Source of the DNA: Gammaproteobacteria bacterium
GTDB taxonomy: Bacteria > Pseudomonadota > Gammaproteobacteria > UBA6186 > Azoamicaceae
DNA: 64,000 nucleotides
Assembly: GCA_013286785.1 (NCBI GenBank)
Contig: JABDFC010000006.1
Span: 1-64,000 of the forward strand
Direction of reading: 5' to 3'
Positions within the stretch are counted from its first letter, which is position 1. Every line of letters starts with the position of its first letter. This document shows, one piece after another, positions 17,870-26,873 of this stretch. The position numbers were made by a program, and so were the translations under genes. The notes beneath the pieces were generated by a model. The model was not told where the DNA came from. It was given only the letters and a program-made list of their open reading frames with translations, and searched no databases.

Positions 17870-18898
17870 TTAATAAAAGACTGTTTCTGCCTGAATGCCT
17901 CTGTCTTCCATAATAGAACGAAGTAATTTTAAGGCTTCGACCTGAATCTGCCGGACTCTTTCACGGGTTAGGCCGACCTCTGCGCCCACTTCTTCCAGGG
18001 TCGCTTCTTCAAAGCCTCTTAAGCCAAAACGTCTGGATAAGATCGAGCGTTGTTTTTCGTTGAGTAAACTTAAGCATTCTTCTAATTGACCTTTCATATT
18101 CTTGTCTTCGAGAATCTCAGCAGGCCCTTCCGAATTATGATCGGCCAGTGCTTCTAAGAGTGGTTTCTCGGTATCGTCTCCCATGGGAGTGTCCACGGAA
18201 AGTGTACGCTCATTCAAGCGAAGCAGCCGATTCACGTCTTCAGGCGCTTTTGACAACGCTTTGGCAATATCTTCGAAAGTGGGTTCATGATCGAGTTGCT
18301 GGGTAATTTCACGGGCTTTGCGTAAATAAACATTCAGTTCTTTGATGATGTGAATGGGTAACCGAATGGTACGCGTTTGGTTCATAATTGCGCGCTCAAT
18401 ATTTTGTCGGATCCACCAAGTGGCATAGGTGGAAAACCGAAAGCCTCTTTCGGGATCGAACTTCTCCACCGCACGGATGAGACCCAAGTTCCCTTCTTCG
18501 ACTAAATCTAATAAAGATAATCCCCGGTTTAAATAACGACGGGCAATTTTAACCACTAGCCTCAGGTTACACTTGACCATATGGTTGCGGGCCGACTCGT
18601 CACCTTTGCGGGTCAGGCGTGCATAGTAGACTTCTTCTTCGGCAGTGAGTAAAGGGGATGCACCAATTTCAACTAAGTAAAGTTGGGTTGGATCAGAATC
18701 TTGTTTGCGGCTTTTGTAAGAAACTTTGTCTTCACTGACATCCCACTCGACTTCTGGTTCAGACAATTCAGCTTCAATTTCTGATTCATCGGCAGCAGTG
18801 TCATCAACGGCGGGATCTTCATCCTCTTCTTCGATTTCTTCAATAACGATTTCTTCAATATCCGCGACATCAATAGACTTGTCCCAATCTTTGAGCAT
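17870..18898 (-). CDS. rpoS: RNA polymerase sigma factor RpoS
   Basis: 342 residues. Stationary-phase/stress sigma factor. An acidic N-terminal extension (1-55) precedes [20 protein letters not shown]. Region 2 has [20 protein letters not shown] and [20 protein letters not shown]; region 3 has [16 protein letters not shown]; region 4 has the helix-turn-helix [20 protein letters not shown]. The PTQLYL...SPLL wording and lack of the long sigma-70 region 1.1 distinguish it from RpoD. No nlpD is present upstream, unlike enterobacteria. Confidence 0.93.
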   Translation of the reverse strand: MLKDWDKSIDVADIEEIVIEEIEEEDEDPAVDDTAADESEIEAELSEPEVEWDVSEDKVSYKSRKQDSDPTQLYLVEIGASPLLTAEEEVYYARLTRKGDESARNHMVKCNLRLVVKIARRYLNRGLSLLDLVEEGNLGLIRAVEKFDPERGFRFSTYATWWIRQNIERAIMNQTRTIRLPIHIIKELNVYLRKAREITQQLDHEPTFEDIAKALSKAPEDVNRLLRLNERTLSVDTPMGDDTEKPLLEALADHNSEGPAEILEDKNMKGQLEECLSLLNEKQRSILSRRFGLRGFEEATLEEVGAEVGLTRERVRQIQVEALKLLRSIMEDRGIQAETVFY

Positions 18899-19112
18899 AT
18901 TATTCCCTCCGCTCTGTGACGATTCTCATTCCTTGAGATAGATTCAATACTATATGGGTTTAGGCAAGATTTCAAACGGTATCCCATGAGTATAGACAAA
19001 AAAAAGATAATGCAAATTTGTGAATAAACTAACTATCGAGAGGTTAATTTAACCGTGTTAGAGACCGTGTCCTGTTGTAATATAATAAAGAGGTACTGTG
19101 AGGAGCATTGAT

Positions 19113-19406
19113 ATGACACGATCGGAACTGATTCAAGTTATGTCGGCCAAACAAAGTCATTTGTCTGAAAAAGATATGGAAACTGCCGTTAAGTATATAT
19201 TGGATGGTATGGCAGAAGCATTAGGACAGGGACAGCGAATTGAAATCAGAGGATTTGGGAGTTTTTCGGTTCGTTTTCGCCCGGCTCGGATGGCAAGAAA
19301 TCCTAAGACTGGAGCGTACATTCGTAAAGAGGCTAAATATTCGATTCATTTTAAACCTGGAAAGGAAATGCGTGATCGAGTGATGGAAAAAATGGAGACT
19401 GTATGA
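19113..19406 (+). CDS. ihfB: integration host factor subunit beta
   Basis: 97 residues from ATG 19113, preceded by GAGGAG. IHF is a sequence-specific DNA-bending heterodimer. [37 protein letters not shown] and [10 protein letters not shown] with PGKEMRDRV identify the beta subunit (R rather than Q near the arm). A TATAAT box lies at 19081-19086 with no good -35. The stop overlaps the next gene by 4 nt (ATGA). Confidence 0.9.
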   Translation: MTRSELIQVMSAKQSHLSEKDMETAVKYILDGMAEALGQGQRIEIRGFGSFSVRFRPARMARNPKTGAYIRKEAKYSIHFKPGKEMRDRVMEKMETV

Positions 19407-20230
19407 GAATGAATCGTCGATGTTTATTCGTGTTGTTGATTTTAAATAGTCTCGCCTGGCCTGTATGGGCAGATTTTGATGTGATCGATAATACCCCTCC
19501 TTCGGATGATTATGGGAATGCCCAAACTGGGAGCTTTCATAATGCTATTACAGGCGGGAGCGCGATTTCTGCTCAAGAGCAACAAGATTTGGCGGCACTG
19601 CTGCCTGAGCGGCTCGAGGAGCGCTACTATGGTCGAGTCAGAATGAACTTTAGCTCTTTGACTTTTGAAAATTTACGAAATCATTCGGCTGGAAGCGATT
19701 CGGGTGGAGCGATTAATAAAAAGCGAACAACCGATAACTTAAGTGGTTTGGAGCTTGCGATTGGATATAGTTGGTCGGAAAATTTTCGGGGCGATTTGGA
19801 ATATTTGGTGAATAAGAATTTAAATTATTCAGCCAGTCCTGTTCTGTCTGGAGCAGGGGTAACACCGCGAGAACTGGATGCGATCATTAAGAATAATACG
19901 GTTCTTGCGAATGTTTATTATGATTTTGCTGCATTAGAGCGATTTAAGCCTTATGTGACAGGCGGCATAGGGGTATCGGTGAATAGTATTCAAGCAACAT
20001 TAACGCCAGCGCCGTCAGCAGGTGCTTCGAACACACAGCGTGCTTTGAGAATTTCTTGGGCTTTGGGAGCTGGGATGCGAATTGGGATCTTTTCCCACTG
20101 GTATATGGACTTGAGTTACCGTTATATTCGTTTAGGGAATGGTCTCAATTTACAACCAAATCAATCCTTCAAATTGTTGGGCGATTATAGTTCGAATGCC
20201 TTTAGCTTAGGGGTAATTTATTTATTCTGA
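19403..20230 (+). CDS. outer-membrane beta-barrel protein
   Basis: 275 residues. A signal peptide ([23 protein letters not shown]) is followed by alternating polar/aromatic strands such as [34 protein letters not shown] and [13 protein letters not shown], and it ends in SLGVIYLF with the C-terminal phenylalanine typical of BAM substrates. It fits the OmpW/OmpA-like barrel class; no peptidoglycan-binding domain follows. The 4-nt overlap with ihfB suggests coupled translation. Confidence 0.85.
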   Translation: MRMNRRCLFVLLILNSLAWPVWADFDVIDNTPPSDDYGNAQTGSFHNAITGGSAISAQEQQDLAALLPERLEERYYGRVRMNFSSLTFENLRNHSAGSDSGGAINKKRTTDNLSGLELAIGYSWSENFRGDLEYLVNKNLNYSASPVLSGAGVTPRELDAIIKNNTVLANVYYDFAALERFKPYVTGGIGVSVNSIQATLTPAPSAGASNTQRALRISWALGAGMRIGIFSHWYMDLSYRYIRLGNGLNLQPNQSFKLLGDYSSNAFSLGVIYLF

Positions 20231-20270
20231 TGTTGGCCCCAAACAGTCTGGGGTCGTATTTGGTGAAAGG

Positions 20271-21209
20271 CTAAAAGTGATTGGCTTTAATCAAGTTCAG
20301 GCTGCGCTGGAATAAAAATAAGAGCGCACCTGGCAAAGCCGCAATTAATTGGCTGAGACCCAAGATGATTGAAGCCGCTAAGACGGGTTCAGCAGGCAAA
20401 CCAATCAATCCAAAACCAATCATCATGCTCCCTTCTCGGATACCCCATCCACCCACCGAAATGGGCATCATCATCAAAAGCATGACGGGGATCATAATGA
20501 TTGAACATTCCATGAGGCTAACAGGAAGCTGGAAGCAGTTCATAAAGAGATAGATGGTTGCTATATTACAAAGGTGGATCATAAAACTTAAGGCAAACAA
20601 TCCACTGAAACTTTGGTAAGAATGCAAAAAGATTTTCTTGGCTAAATCGATGAAATCAGACAGCCATTGATATTTAAGGCGATGGCTGTATTTTTTTATG
20701 CAAACACTCAAAGAAATTAAAGCAAAGACGATACCTCCAAAAACGCTGAATAATATCTCGAGTTGGTTAGGTATCGAGGCAAGATTGAGAAGAAAGGGAA
20801 GGGAGCATAAAATTAGGATTACTAATGCCAGTAAACCTGTTAACCGATCGATGATGATAATATTGGCTGAGGTTTTTAACTGTATTCCTGTTCGTTGGAG
20901 ATACCACACGCGTAGCGCATCGCCACTCAGAAACGATAAAACGGTCTGAGAAAAAAAACTTCCAATTATGGTAATTTTGAATCCTTCTATAAAGCTCAAA
21001 TTAACAGAAGTATTTTTTAGTAGAGTTGTCAGGCGTAAGGACGAGAACAGCATCTGTAACCAGGCGATGACTATTCCATTTATTAATACTATCATGCCAC
21101 TGTGAGAATATAGAAAGTGGCCTGTTGATTTAAAATCGATTTTCGCTAGGGTTAAATATAAACAAGCAATGCTAATGAGAATTTTAAGGGTTGTTAGGAT
21201 ATTTTTCAT
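20271..21209 (-). CDS. lysylphosphatidylglycerol synthase-type (UPF0104/AglD-like) membrane protein
   Basis: 312 residues with about eight hydrophobic helices. Motifs of the LPG synthase transmembrane domain family are present: GSFFSQTVLSFLSGDALRVW, IIIDRLTGLLAL and PISVGGWGIREGSM. There is no C-terminal aminoacyl-transfer domain, so it is the membrane module only, often found beside glycosyltransferases and thought to move lipids or lipid-linked sugars. Its neighbours here are four GT90 genes on the same strand, which fits. Confidence 0.82.
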   Translation of the reverse strand: MKNILTTLKILISIACLYLTLAKIDFKSTGHFLYSHSGMIVLINGIVIAWLQMLFSSLRLTTLLKNTSVNLSFIEGFKITIIGSFFSQTVLSFLSGDALRVWYLQRTGIQLKTSANIIIIDRLTGLLALVILILCSLPFLLNLASIPNQLEILFSVFGGIVFALISLSVCIKKYSHRLKYQWLSDFIDLAKKIFLHSYQSFSGLFALSFMIHLCNIATIYLFMNCFQLPVSLMECSIIMIPVMLLMMMPISVGGWGIREGSMMIGFGLIGLPAEPVLAASIILGLSQLIAALPGALLFLFQRSLNLIKANHF

Positions 21210-21367
21210 ACGCTTTATGGTTAACGGTACGGAGGTCTCTCTGGGGGATAGAATAGCAAATCAAGGGGGGGATCGTCCATGATTAATCCAGAGAAAAAGT
21301 AAGTTATCTATATTTTTTGGTGGATATTGCACCAAAAATATGCCCGCATTTATCTTGGGTTATAGAG

Positions 21368-22606
21368 TTAATCGGCAAGTTTTTTGTGATATTCTTGCAA
21401 TAGAACAGCAATATAATGATACATATCTTCTAAGCTTAAATTATCTTCAACAAAAGTCGAAGCATTGTGAATAATCGTTTGAACCTCGTGTGGATGATTT
21501 TCGGCCCAAGCAATACTGGCTAAAATGGAATGTTCATCAGTGATTGGAATATAATGCTCATAAGGCTTTATCCCATTATAGTACCATTGTATTTGATTGG
21601 TTTGGTGCTTAAAAATCAAGCTATTGGAATGTAAATGCCAGATCAAACGTTCCCAAGAGCACCGCAATCCATCGATGGATATTAGATATTTATAGTTTAA
21701 GTGTTCCTCAGGGCTCACGAAGCGCTTATTTGGTTTTGCTCCTTGGCCATAAGTGTTGACATATTGAGCATCAATCAAACTTGGATAATTCTCTGAAAAA
21801 GCGATGAACTTTTTGCGAAAACCAGTACTATCTAGCTTTCCACCACGCCAAAACAACTGATTTTTTTTGTCGTTCCAAGCAATGAGTTTTTTGGTGTTTC
21901 TGATGCGTTGTCTTAAATCACGCGCCGAACCTAAGTTTTGCCAGTCCGGGATTAAGATCAAACTTCTTTCAACGGGAATGTCCAGATTTTTTGCGAAAGT
22001 AAAAATGGGAACAGGTTGGTCATTTATAGGCTCATAAAAATCGCCAATGGCAAGAATGAAGTCCGAGTCTGGGATGTATCCATTTTTTGCTAGATATTTT
22101 ATGACAAGTTGAATGGTTCCTGCCGTGTGAGATAGGCTTATTTTGTTTTTAAGTCGATGTTTGGGATTATTATAGGTAACAGTTATTTTTTTGTTTTTAA
22201 CTTGTATTCTCATTAGGGCATTTTCGGTAGTGTTGTTTTCTATCAAGTATCGTTTTAAATCTGCTTTGGAAATTGATCCAAATGTAGATAGATCTTGTTG
22301 GATCTGTGTTAGTGCCCATTTGGGTAGACCTTGACTCATTTTGTGTTTCAGTAGTTCCTCATCAATGAAACAGTTCGGGTTGATAGGGTGTTCGTTAAAA
22401 GCTTGCATGCAAGCCAATTTTGACTGTTGGAATGCGCATGAAAGAAGATAGGGTGAAACATAGGCATTGTAGTAGGTATTGTAGAAAATATTTTTAGTAT
22501 CATCCAAAAAACGACCGATAGGTAATTGAACTTTTTCTGGAAGAAAATGGGTAGCAGAAAAAAGTGGGATGGTTATACAGGCAAACACATATAATTTTTT
22601 TTTCAT
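21368..22606 (-). CDS. GT90 (CAP10) family glycosyltransferase, paralogue 1
   Basis: 412 residues. It has an N-terminal hydrophobic signal anchor (MKKKLYVFACITIPLFSATH) and a Cys-rich linker (SCAFQQSKLACM). The GT90 core follows: LIPDWQNLGS, LFWRGGKLDSTGFRKKF, EHLNYKYLISIDGLRCSWER and LIWHLHSNSLIFKHQ. It ends LSLEDMYHYIAVLLQEYHKK. GT90 includes fungal CAP10 xylosyltransferases, animal POGLUTs and bacterial LpsA-like LPS sugar transferases. Donor and acceptor are unknown. Last of four tandem copies. Confidence 0.88.
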   Translation of the reverse strand: MKKKLYVFACITIPLFSATHFLPEKVQLPIGRFLDDTKNIFYNTYYNAYVSPYLLSCAFQQSKLACMQAFNEHPINPNCFIDEELLKHKMSQGLPKWALTQIQQDLSTFGSISKADLKRYLIENNTTENALMRIQVKNKKITVTYNNPKHRLKNKISLSHTAGTIQLVIKYLAKNGYIPDSDFILAIGDFYEPINDQPVPIFTFAKNLDIPVERSLILIPDWQNLGSARDLRQRIRNTKKLIAWNDKKNQLFWRGGKLDSTGFRKKFIAFSENYPSLIDAQYVNTYGQGAKPNKRFVSPEEHLNYKYLISIDGLRCSWERLIWHLHSNSLIFKHQTNQIQWYYNGIKPYEHYIPITDEHSILASIAWAENHPHEVQTIIHNASTFVEDNLSLEDMYHYIAVLLQEYHKKLAD

Positions 22607-22697
22607 TCAAAGTCCCCTCGTTTTAACGAAATGCTTGGCTCATTTTTAGCAACCTAGTGTTTAAGTCATTAACGTCGTTGTAACCGCCATATGAACT

Positions 22698-23927
22698 TTA
22701 TTCCTGTAGTTTTTTATGGTATTCTCTCAATAAAACAGTAATATAATGATACATATCTTCTAAGCTTAAATTATTTTCCACAAAAGTCGAGGCATTGTGA
22801 ATAATGGTTTGAACCTCGTTAGGATGTTCTTTGGCCCAATCCATGTTCGTTAAGATAGACTGCTCATCAGTAACTGGAATAAAATGCTCAAAGGGTTTGA
22901 TTCCGTTGTAAAACCATTGTATTTGTTTGGTCTGGTGTTTGAAGGTCAGACTGTTAGAATGTAAATGCCAAATCAATCGTTCCCAGGAACATCGTTGACC
23001 ATCAATGGATATTAGATATTTATAGCCTAAATGATCTTCAGGAGTCACAAAACGCTTATCAATTTTTGTGCCATTACCATAAGTTCCGACAAATTCAGCA
23101 TCGATCAATTCTGGATGTTCTTTCGCAAATGCAATAAACTTCTTACGGAACCCAGAGCTGTCCAATTTTCCTCCGCGCCAAAACAGTTGATTTTTTTTGT
23201 TTTTCCAAGGATTCAGTTGATTGGCATCTCGTATCCTTTGTCGTATATTCGGGGTGGATCCTAAGTTTTGCCAGTCGGGAATAAGGATAAAGTCTTTTTC
23301 AACAGCCACATTTAAATCTTTTGCGAAAGTAAAAACAGGGATGGTTTGATTATCGAGCGGCACATAAAAATCACCCAGGGCCAAAATAAATTCGGTGTCT
23401 GGGATATATTCATTTTTAGCCAAGTAATCTAAGACATAATGGATGACCCCACCACCGTGTCTTTGGCTCATCTGTTTTTGGGCCGAGGAGTCTGGAATGC
23501 TGTAGGTAATATTGACTTTCTTGTCCTTGACTTGGACCCATACAGCGCCTCGTTCAGCCTGGTTGCTTCTTGTAAAATATTGTTTTAACTCTGCCGTACT
23601 AATGGTTTTAAATTTGGAAAGATCTTGTTGAATTTGTTCATTTGCCCATTTAGGTAATCTCTGTTGCATTTTATTTTTAAAGAGCGTTTCATCAAGGAAA
23701 CAGGTTGGGTTAATGGGTTCTCCTTCAATCTCTAACATACAAGCTAATTTGGACTGTTGGAAGGGGCACAAAGACACGACGGGAGAGATAATGGTTTCAT
23801 AGACTGTTTGTGGAATGGATCCAAAAATAAATTTATCGATGTTGAACTTAATATCTTCTGGCAGGAAAAATGCAGTTGAAAAAAATAACATCAATGTGAT
23901 GCTGAGCGTGTAAAAGATCTTCTTCAT
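22698..23927 (-). CDS. GT90 (CAP10) family glycosyltransferase, paralogue 2
   Basis: 409 residues, same plan as its neighbours: signal anchor (MKKIFYTLSITLMLFFSTAF), CPFQQSKLACML, then KDFILIPDWQNLGSTPNIRQ, LFWRGGKLDSSGFRKKF, YKYLISIDGQRCSWERLI, HSNSLTFKHQ. It is closest to paralogue 1 in the C-terminal half; both keep SLEDMYHYI. Spaced 91 nt from paralogue 1 with AT-rich DNA between. The signal anchor places the catalytic domain outside the cytoplasm unless it is a secretion signal. Confidence 0.88.
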   Translation of the reverse strand: MKKIFYTLSITLMLFFSTAFFLPEDIKFNIDKFIFGSIPQTVYETIISPVVSLCPFQQSKLACMLEIEGEPINPTCFLDETLFKNKMQQRLPKWANEQIQQDLSKFKTISTAELKQYFTRSNQAERGAVWVQVKDKKVNITYSIPDSSAQKQMSQRHGGGVIHYVLDYLAKNEYIPDTEFILALGDFYVPLDNQTIPVFTFAKDLNVAVEKDFILIPDWQNLGSTPNIRQRIRDANQLNPWKNKKNQLFWRGGKLDSSGFRKKFIAFAKEHPELIDAEFVGTYGNGTKIDKRFVTPEDHLGYKYLISIDGQRCSWERLIWHLHSNSLTFKHQTKQIQWFYNGIKPFEHFIPVTDEQSILTNMDWAKEHPNEVQTIIHNASTFVENNLSLEDMYHYITVLLREYHKKLQE

Positions 23928-24056
23928 CCTGATTTACCCTGTTTCCCCCTGGATGGTTGGTAATAAACTGTTCAATCTCAATATGCTTAATTATAGATTA
24001 AGGGTAACTACTCATGCACCTAAAAAGCTTAATATCAAAGGTTCTATTTTGGAGCC

Positions 24057-24143
24057 GTCATTCCTGCGAAAGCGAGGATCCAAAAAAAACCTTTTAAAAA
24101 CCTAGATTCCCGCTTTCACGGGAATCATTTCCATGGAAATGAC
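24057..24143. repeat. REP-like palindromic element, second copy
   Basis: In the gap between GT90 paralogues 2 and 3, CGTCATTCCTGCGAAAGCGA at 24057-24076 continues into GGATCC and an A-rich centre, and ends with an inverted CCCGCTTTCACGGGAATCAT arm. Order and spacing match the inner element at 6476-6550 (CGAAAGCGGGGATCC, A-run, CCTTTTAAAAACCT-like centre). It is a dispersed element, not a gene. Confidence 0.7.
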
Positions 24144-24162
24144 AGTGCGTAAACAGTTACGA

Positions 24163-25365
24163 TTAAGGCCCTAATTTCTTATGGTACTCCTGTAATAAAA
24201 CCACGATATAGTGATACATATCTTCTAATTGTAGGTTTTCTTCAACAAATGTGGATGCGTTGTCAATAATCGTTTGGACTTCCTTGGGGTTTTGCTCTGC
24301 CCAAGCCATATTACTTAAGATGGAATTTTCATCGGTAATCGGAATATAGTGTGTATAGGGACTAATGCCTTTATAGAACCACTGTATTTGATTGCTTTGA
24401 TGCTTAAGTACCAGACTATTTGAGTGCAAATGCCAAATTAAACGTTCCCAGGAACACCGTTGCCCATCGATTGAGATCAAGTACTTGTATTTCAAATGAT
24501 CTTCCGGGTTCACAAAGCGCTTGTCTTTGGTGTAATAGGTTTCAATATACTCAGCATCAATTTGCTCAGGATGCTTTTTCGAAAATGCAATGAACTTATC
24601 ACGAAAACCGGTGCTATCCCATCTTCCTCCACGCCAAAACAGTTTATTTTCTTTATCATGCCAAGTAATCAGTTGCTTCGCAGCTCGGATCTTTTGCCTT
24701 AAACTGGGTGCCGAGGCTAGGTTTTGCCAGTCTGGGATTAGGATCAAATCTTTTTCGACGGGCACATCCAAATCTTTAGCGAAAGTGAAAAAAGGAATTT
24801 TTTTACTGTCGTTGGGTATGTAATAATCATCGAGTACAACAATAAACTCTGTTTCAGGGAGATAGTTTTTTTTAGCCAGATATTCCAAGACATTTTGCAT
24901 AACATCGGCGCTGTAATGATTTACATTGGTGGTCATATTGACTTTATTGTTTTTAATTTGAATTTTTGCAACCATATATCGTGGTTTGTTGTGTTGCCGA
25001 TAATATTTCTCCAGATTAGCCCTGGAGACGGTTTCAAAACTCGACAGATCCTGTTGAATTTGCTCCCTGGCCCATTGGGGTGGTCCACGTCGTATTTTGT
25101 CTTGTAATACAGCTTCGTTTATGAAACAACTGGGATTAACGGGTTCTTTGTCAAAATTAAGCATGCAAGAGATATTGGATTTCTGAAGGGGACACAGACG
25201 CATGACAGGAGAAATAAAAGTTTTATACAATGAACGTGGTATGGTGTGTGAAACAAACTGCCCAACATTTAATTGGGCTTTATCAGGTAAACATAAATAG
25301 AGCGAAAAGAATAATACTAGGGATAAGCTTAATGCGTAAAAGAACTTATCCTTTTTGTTTTTCAC
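24163..25365 (-). CDS. GT90 (CAP10) family glycosyltransferase, paralogue 3
   Basis: 400 residues. Signal anchor (FFYALSLSLVLFFSLYLCLP), Cys linker CPLQKSNISCML with NPSCFINE, core LILIPDWQNLASAPSLRQKI, LFWRGGRWDSTGFRDKF, YKYLISIDGQRCSWERLIW, HSNSLVLKHQ. The middle part is shorter than in the other copies. The most divergent of the array in the linker (ISC instead of LAC). Product, donor and acceptor unknown. Confidence 0.88.
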   Translation of the reverse strand: MKNKKDKFFYALSLSLVLFFSLYLCLPDKAQLNVGQFVSHTIPRSLYKTFISPVMRLCPLQKSNISCMLNFDKEPVNPSCFINEAVLQDKIRRGPPQWAREQIQQDLSSFETVSRANLEKYYRQHNKPRYMVAKIQIKNNKVNMTTNVNHYSADVMQNVLEYLAKKNYLPETEFIVVLDDYYIPNDSKKIPFFTFAKDLDVPVEKDLILIPDWQNLASAPSLRQKIRAAKQLITWHDKENKLFWRGGRWDSTGFRDKFIAFSKKHPEQIDAEYIETYYTKDKRFVNPEDHLKYKYLISIDGQRCSWERLIWHLHSNSLVLKHQSNQIQWFYKGISPYTHYIPITDENSILSNMAWAEQNPKEVQTIIDNASTFVEENLQLEDMYHYIVVLLQEYHKKLGP

Positions 25366-25426
25366 CGATCCTCCCTGGAATCTTCTGTTTCAGTCGCTTT
25401 GCTGAGGTTAACATCAATTTTTTGGA

Positions 25427-26632
25427 TTATTGTTGTAATCTCTTATGGTATTCTTGCAGTAAAACAGCTATATAATGGTATATATCTTCCAATTGTAAAT
25501 TTTCCTCGACAAAAGTGGTTGCATTGTGAATAATGGATTGGACTTCCTGGGGATGATTCTCTGCCCAAGTGATATTTGTTAGGATGGAATTTTCATCGGT
25601 CATAGGGATGTAATGTTCAAAAGGTTTGATTCCTTTGTAGAACCATTGTGTCTGACTACTCAGATGTTTAAAAACCAAGCTATTGGAATGTAAATGCCAA
25701 ATCAAACGTTCCCACGAGCACCGTTGTCCATCGACGGAGGCTAAATATTTGTATTTTAGATGGTCCTCTGGTTTGATAAAGCTGTGAACATCTTTCTTTT
25801 TGCCATAATGGGTGACAAATTCGGCATCGATTAAGGTTGGGTGCTCTTTAGAAAACGAAACCAGCCTTTTACGAAAGCCAGTACTATCAAGTTTGCCACC
25901 CCGCCAGAACAGCACGCTCTTTTTGTCCCCCCAGGGAGTCAGTTGATTTGCGGATCGAATGCGTTGTCTTAAATTCGGCGTGGATCCTAAATTCTGCCAA
26001 TCTGGGATCAGGATCAGATCTTTTTCAACAGGAATGTTCTGATCTTTTGCAAAGGTAAAAATCGGGATAGATCTCTCATTGATCGGGGTATAGTTATCAG
26101 CGAGTGCTAGGACAAATTCGGTGTCCGGGATATAGCCTTTTTGGGCGAGATACTCTACTGCATATAGAATAACTTTATGAGCGCGGTTACTTTCCATGTG
26201 CAATTGTACATTAGAACTGGCAATCACTTTTTTGTTTTTGATCTGGAATAGGCTGAGGGTGTTCTGGGGCGCATTTTCATTTAAAACCTTTCGTAATTCT
26301 GTTTTTTTAATGACGGGAAAGTGAGATAAATCTTCTTGGATTTGATCCATCGCCCATTGGGGTAACCCTTTCTTCAACTTATCCTGTAAGACCGCCCCAT
26401 TGATAAAACAACTGGATTTAATGCTTTCCCAATCATTTAATTGGCAGGCGAGTTTAGAGTGTTGGAAGGGGCAGGTGGCAAGGATGGGGCTGATGACGGT
26501 TTGATAGACGGGGGCAAATAGAGTTCCGTAAAATACATCGCTGACTTTGGATTGGATTTTATCAGGGAGCAGGAGCAGGGAGGAAAAGAAAAGGAATGCC
26601 ATTAAGCTCAGGGGATATAAGATTTTCCGCAT
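25427..26632 (-). CDS. GT90 (CAP10) family glycosyltransferase, paralogue 4
   Basis: 401 residues, the first gene of the array in transcription order. Signal anchor (LYPLSLMAFLFFSSLLLLPD), CPFQHSKLACQL, core DLILIPDWQNLGSTPNLRQR, LFWRGGKLDSTGFRKRLVSF, YKYLASVDGQRCSWERLI, HSNSLVFKHLS and C-terminal LQLEDIYHYIAVLL. The reading frame is intact. Spaced 61 nt from paralogue 3. About 240 nt separate it from the His-rich protein gene upstream. Confidence 0.88.
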   Translation of the reverse strand: MRKILYPLSLMAFLFFSSLLLLPDKIQSKVSDVFYGTLFAPVYQTVISPILATCPFQHSKLACQLNDWESIKSSCFINGAVLQDKLKKGLPQWAMDQIQEDLSHFPVIKKTELRKVLNENAPQNTLSLFQIKNKKVIASSNVQLHMESNRAHKVILYAVEYLAQKGYIPDTEFVLALADNYTPINERSIPIFTFAKDQNIPVEKDLILIPDWQNLGSTPNLRQRIRSANQLTPWGDKKSVLFWRGGKLDSTGFRKRLVSFSKEHPTLIDAEFVTHYGKKKDVHSFIKPEDHLKYKYLASVDGQRCSWERLIWHLHSNSLVFKHLSSQTQWFYKGIKPFEHYIPMTDENSILTNITWAENHPQEVQSIIHNATTFVEENLQLEDIYHYIAVLLQEYHKRLQQ

Positions 26633-26814
26633 CCGGTGGTTTCCCTTGTTCCTCTAAAAGTAAAAGAATTTTTTTCGTTCCCTGGAAGGTCACAAACTGG
26701 CGATATTGTATTTAATATAGACCATTCTAGTGGGTGGTGAAGGCTCGGGAAACTAAGAGTTATACATAATATTAATTTAACCAACTTGTTTCGGGTATTT
26801 ATGGGAAGTGGAGT

Positions 26815-26865
26815 CCTTCTCCCAAATTTATTTGGGAGAAGGTGCCCGAAGGGCGGATGAGGGCA
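26815..26865. repeat. paired palindromes after the His-rich protein gene
   Basis: CCTTCTCCCAAA at 26815-26826 pairs perfectly with TTTGGGAGAAGG at 26831-26842 (4-nt loop), followed by a second hairpin GCCC-GAA-GGGC at 26844-26854 and GGATGAGGGC. This wording resembles intergenic palindromes seen in many proteobacteria. It lies directly 3' of the minus-strand gene ending at 26874 and may stabilise or end its transcript; no U-run is seen. Confidence 0.65.
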
Positions 26866-26873
26866 TCAATATA

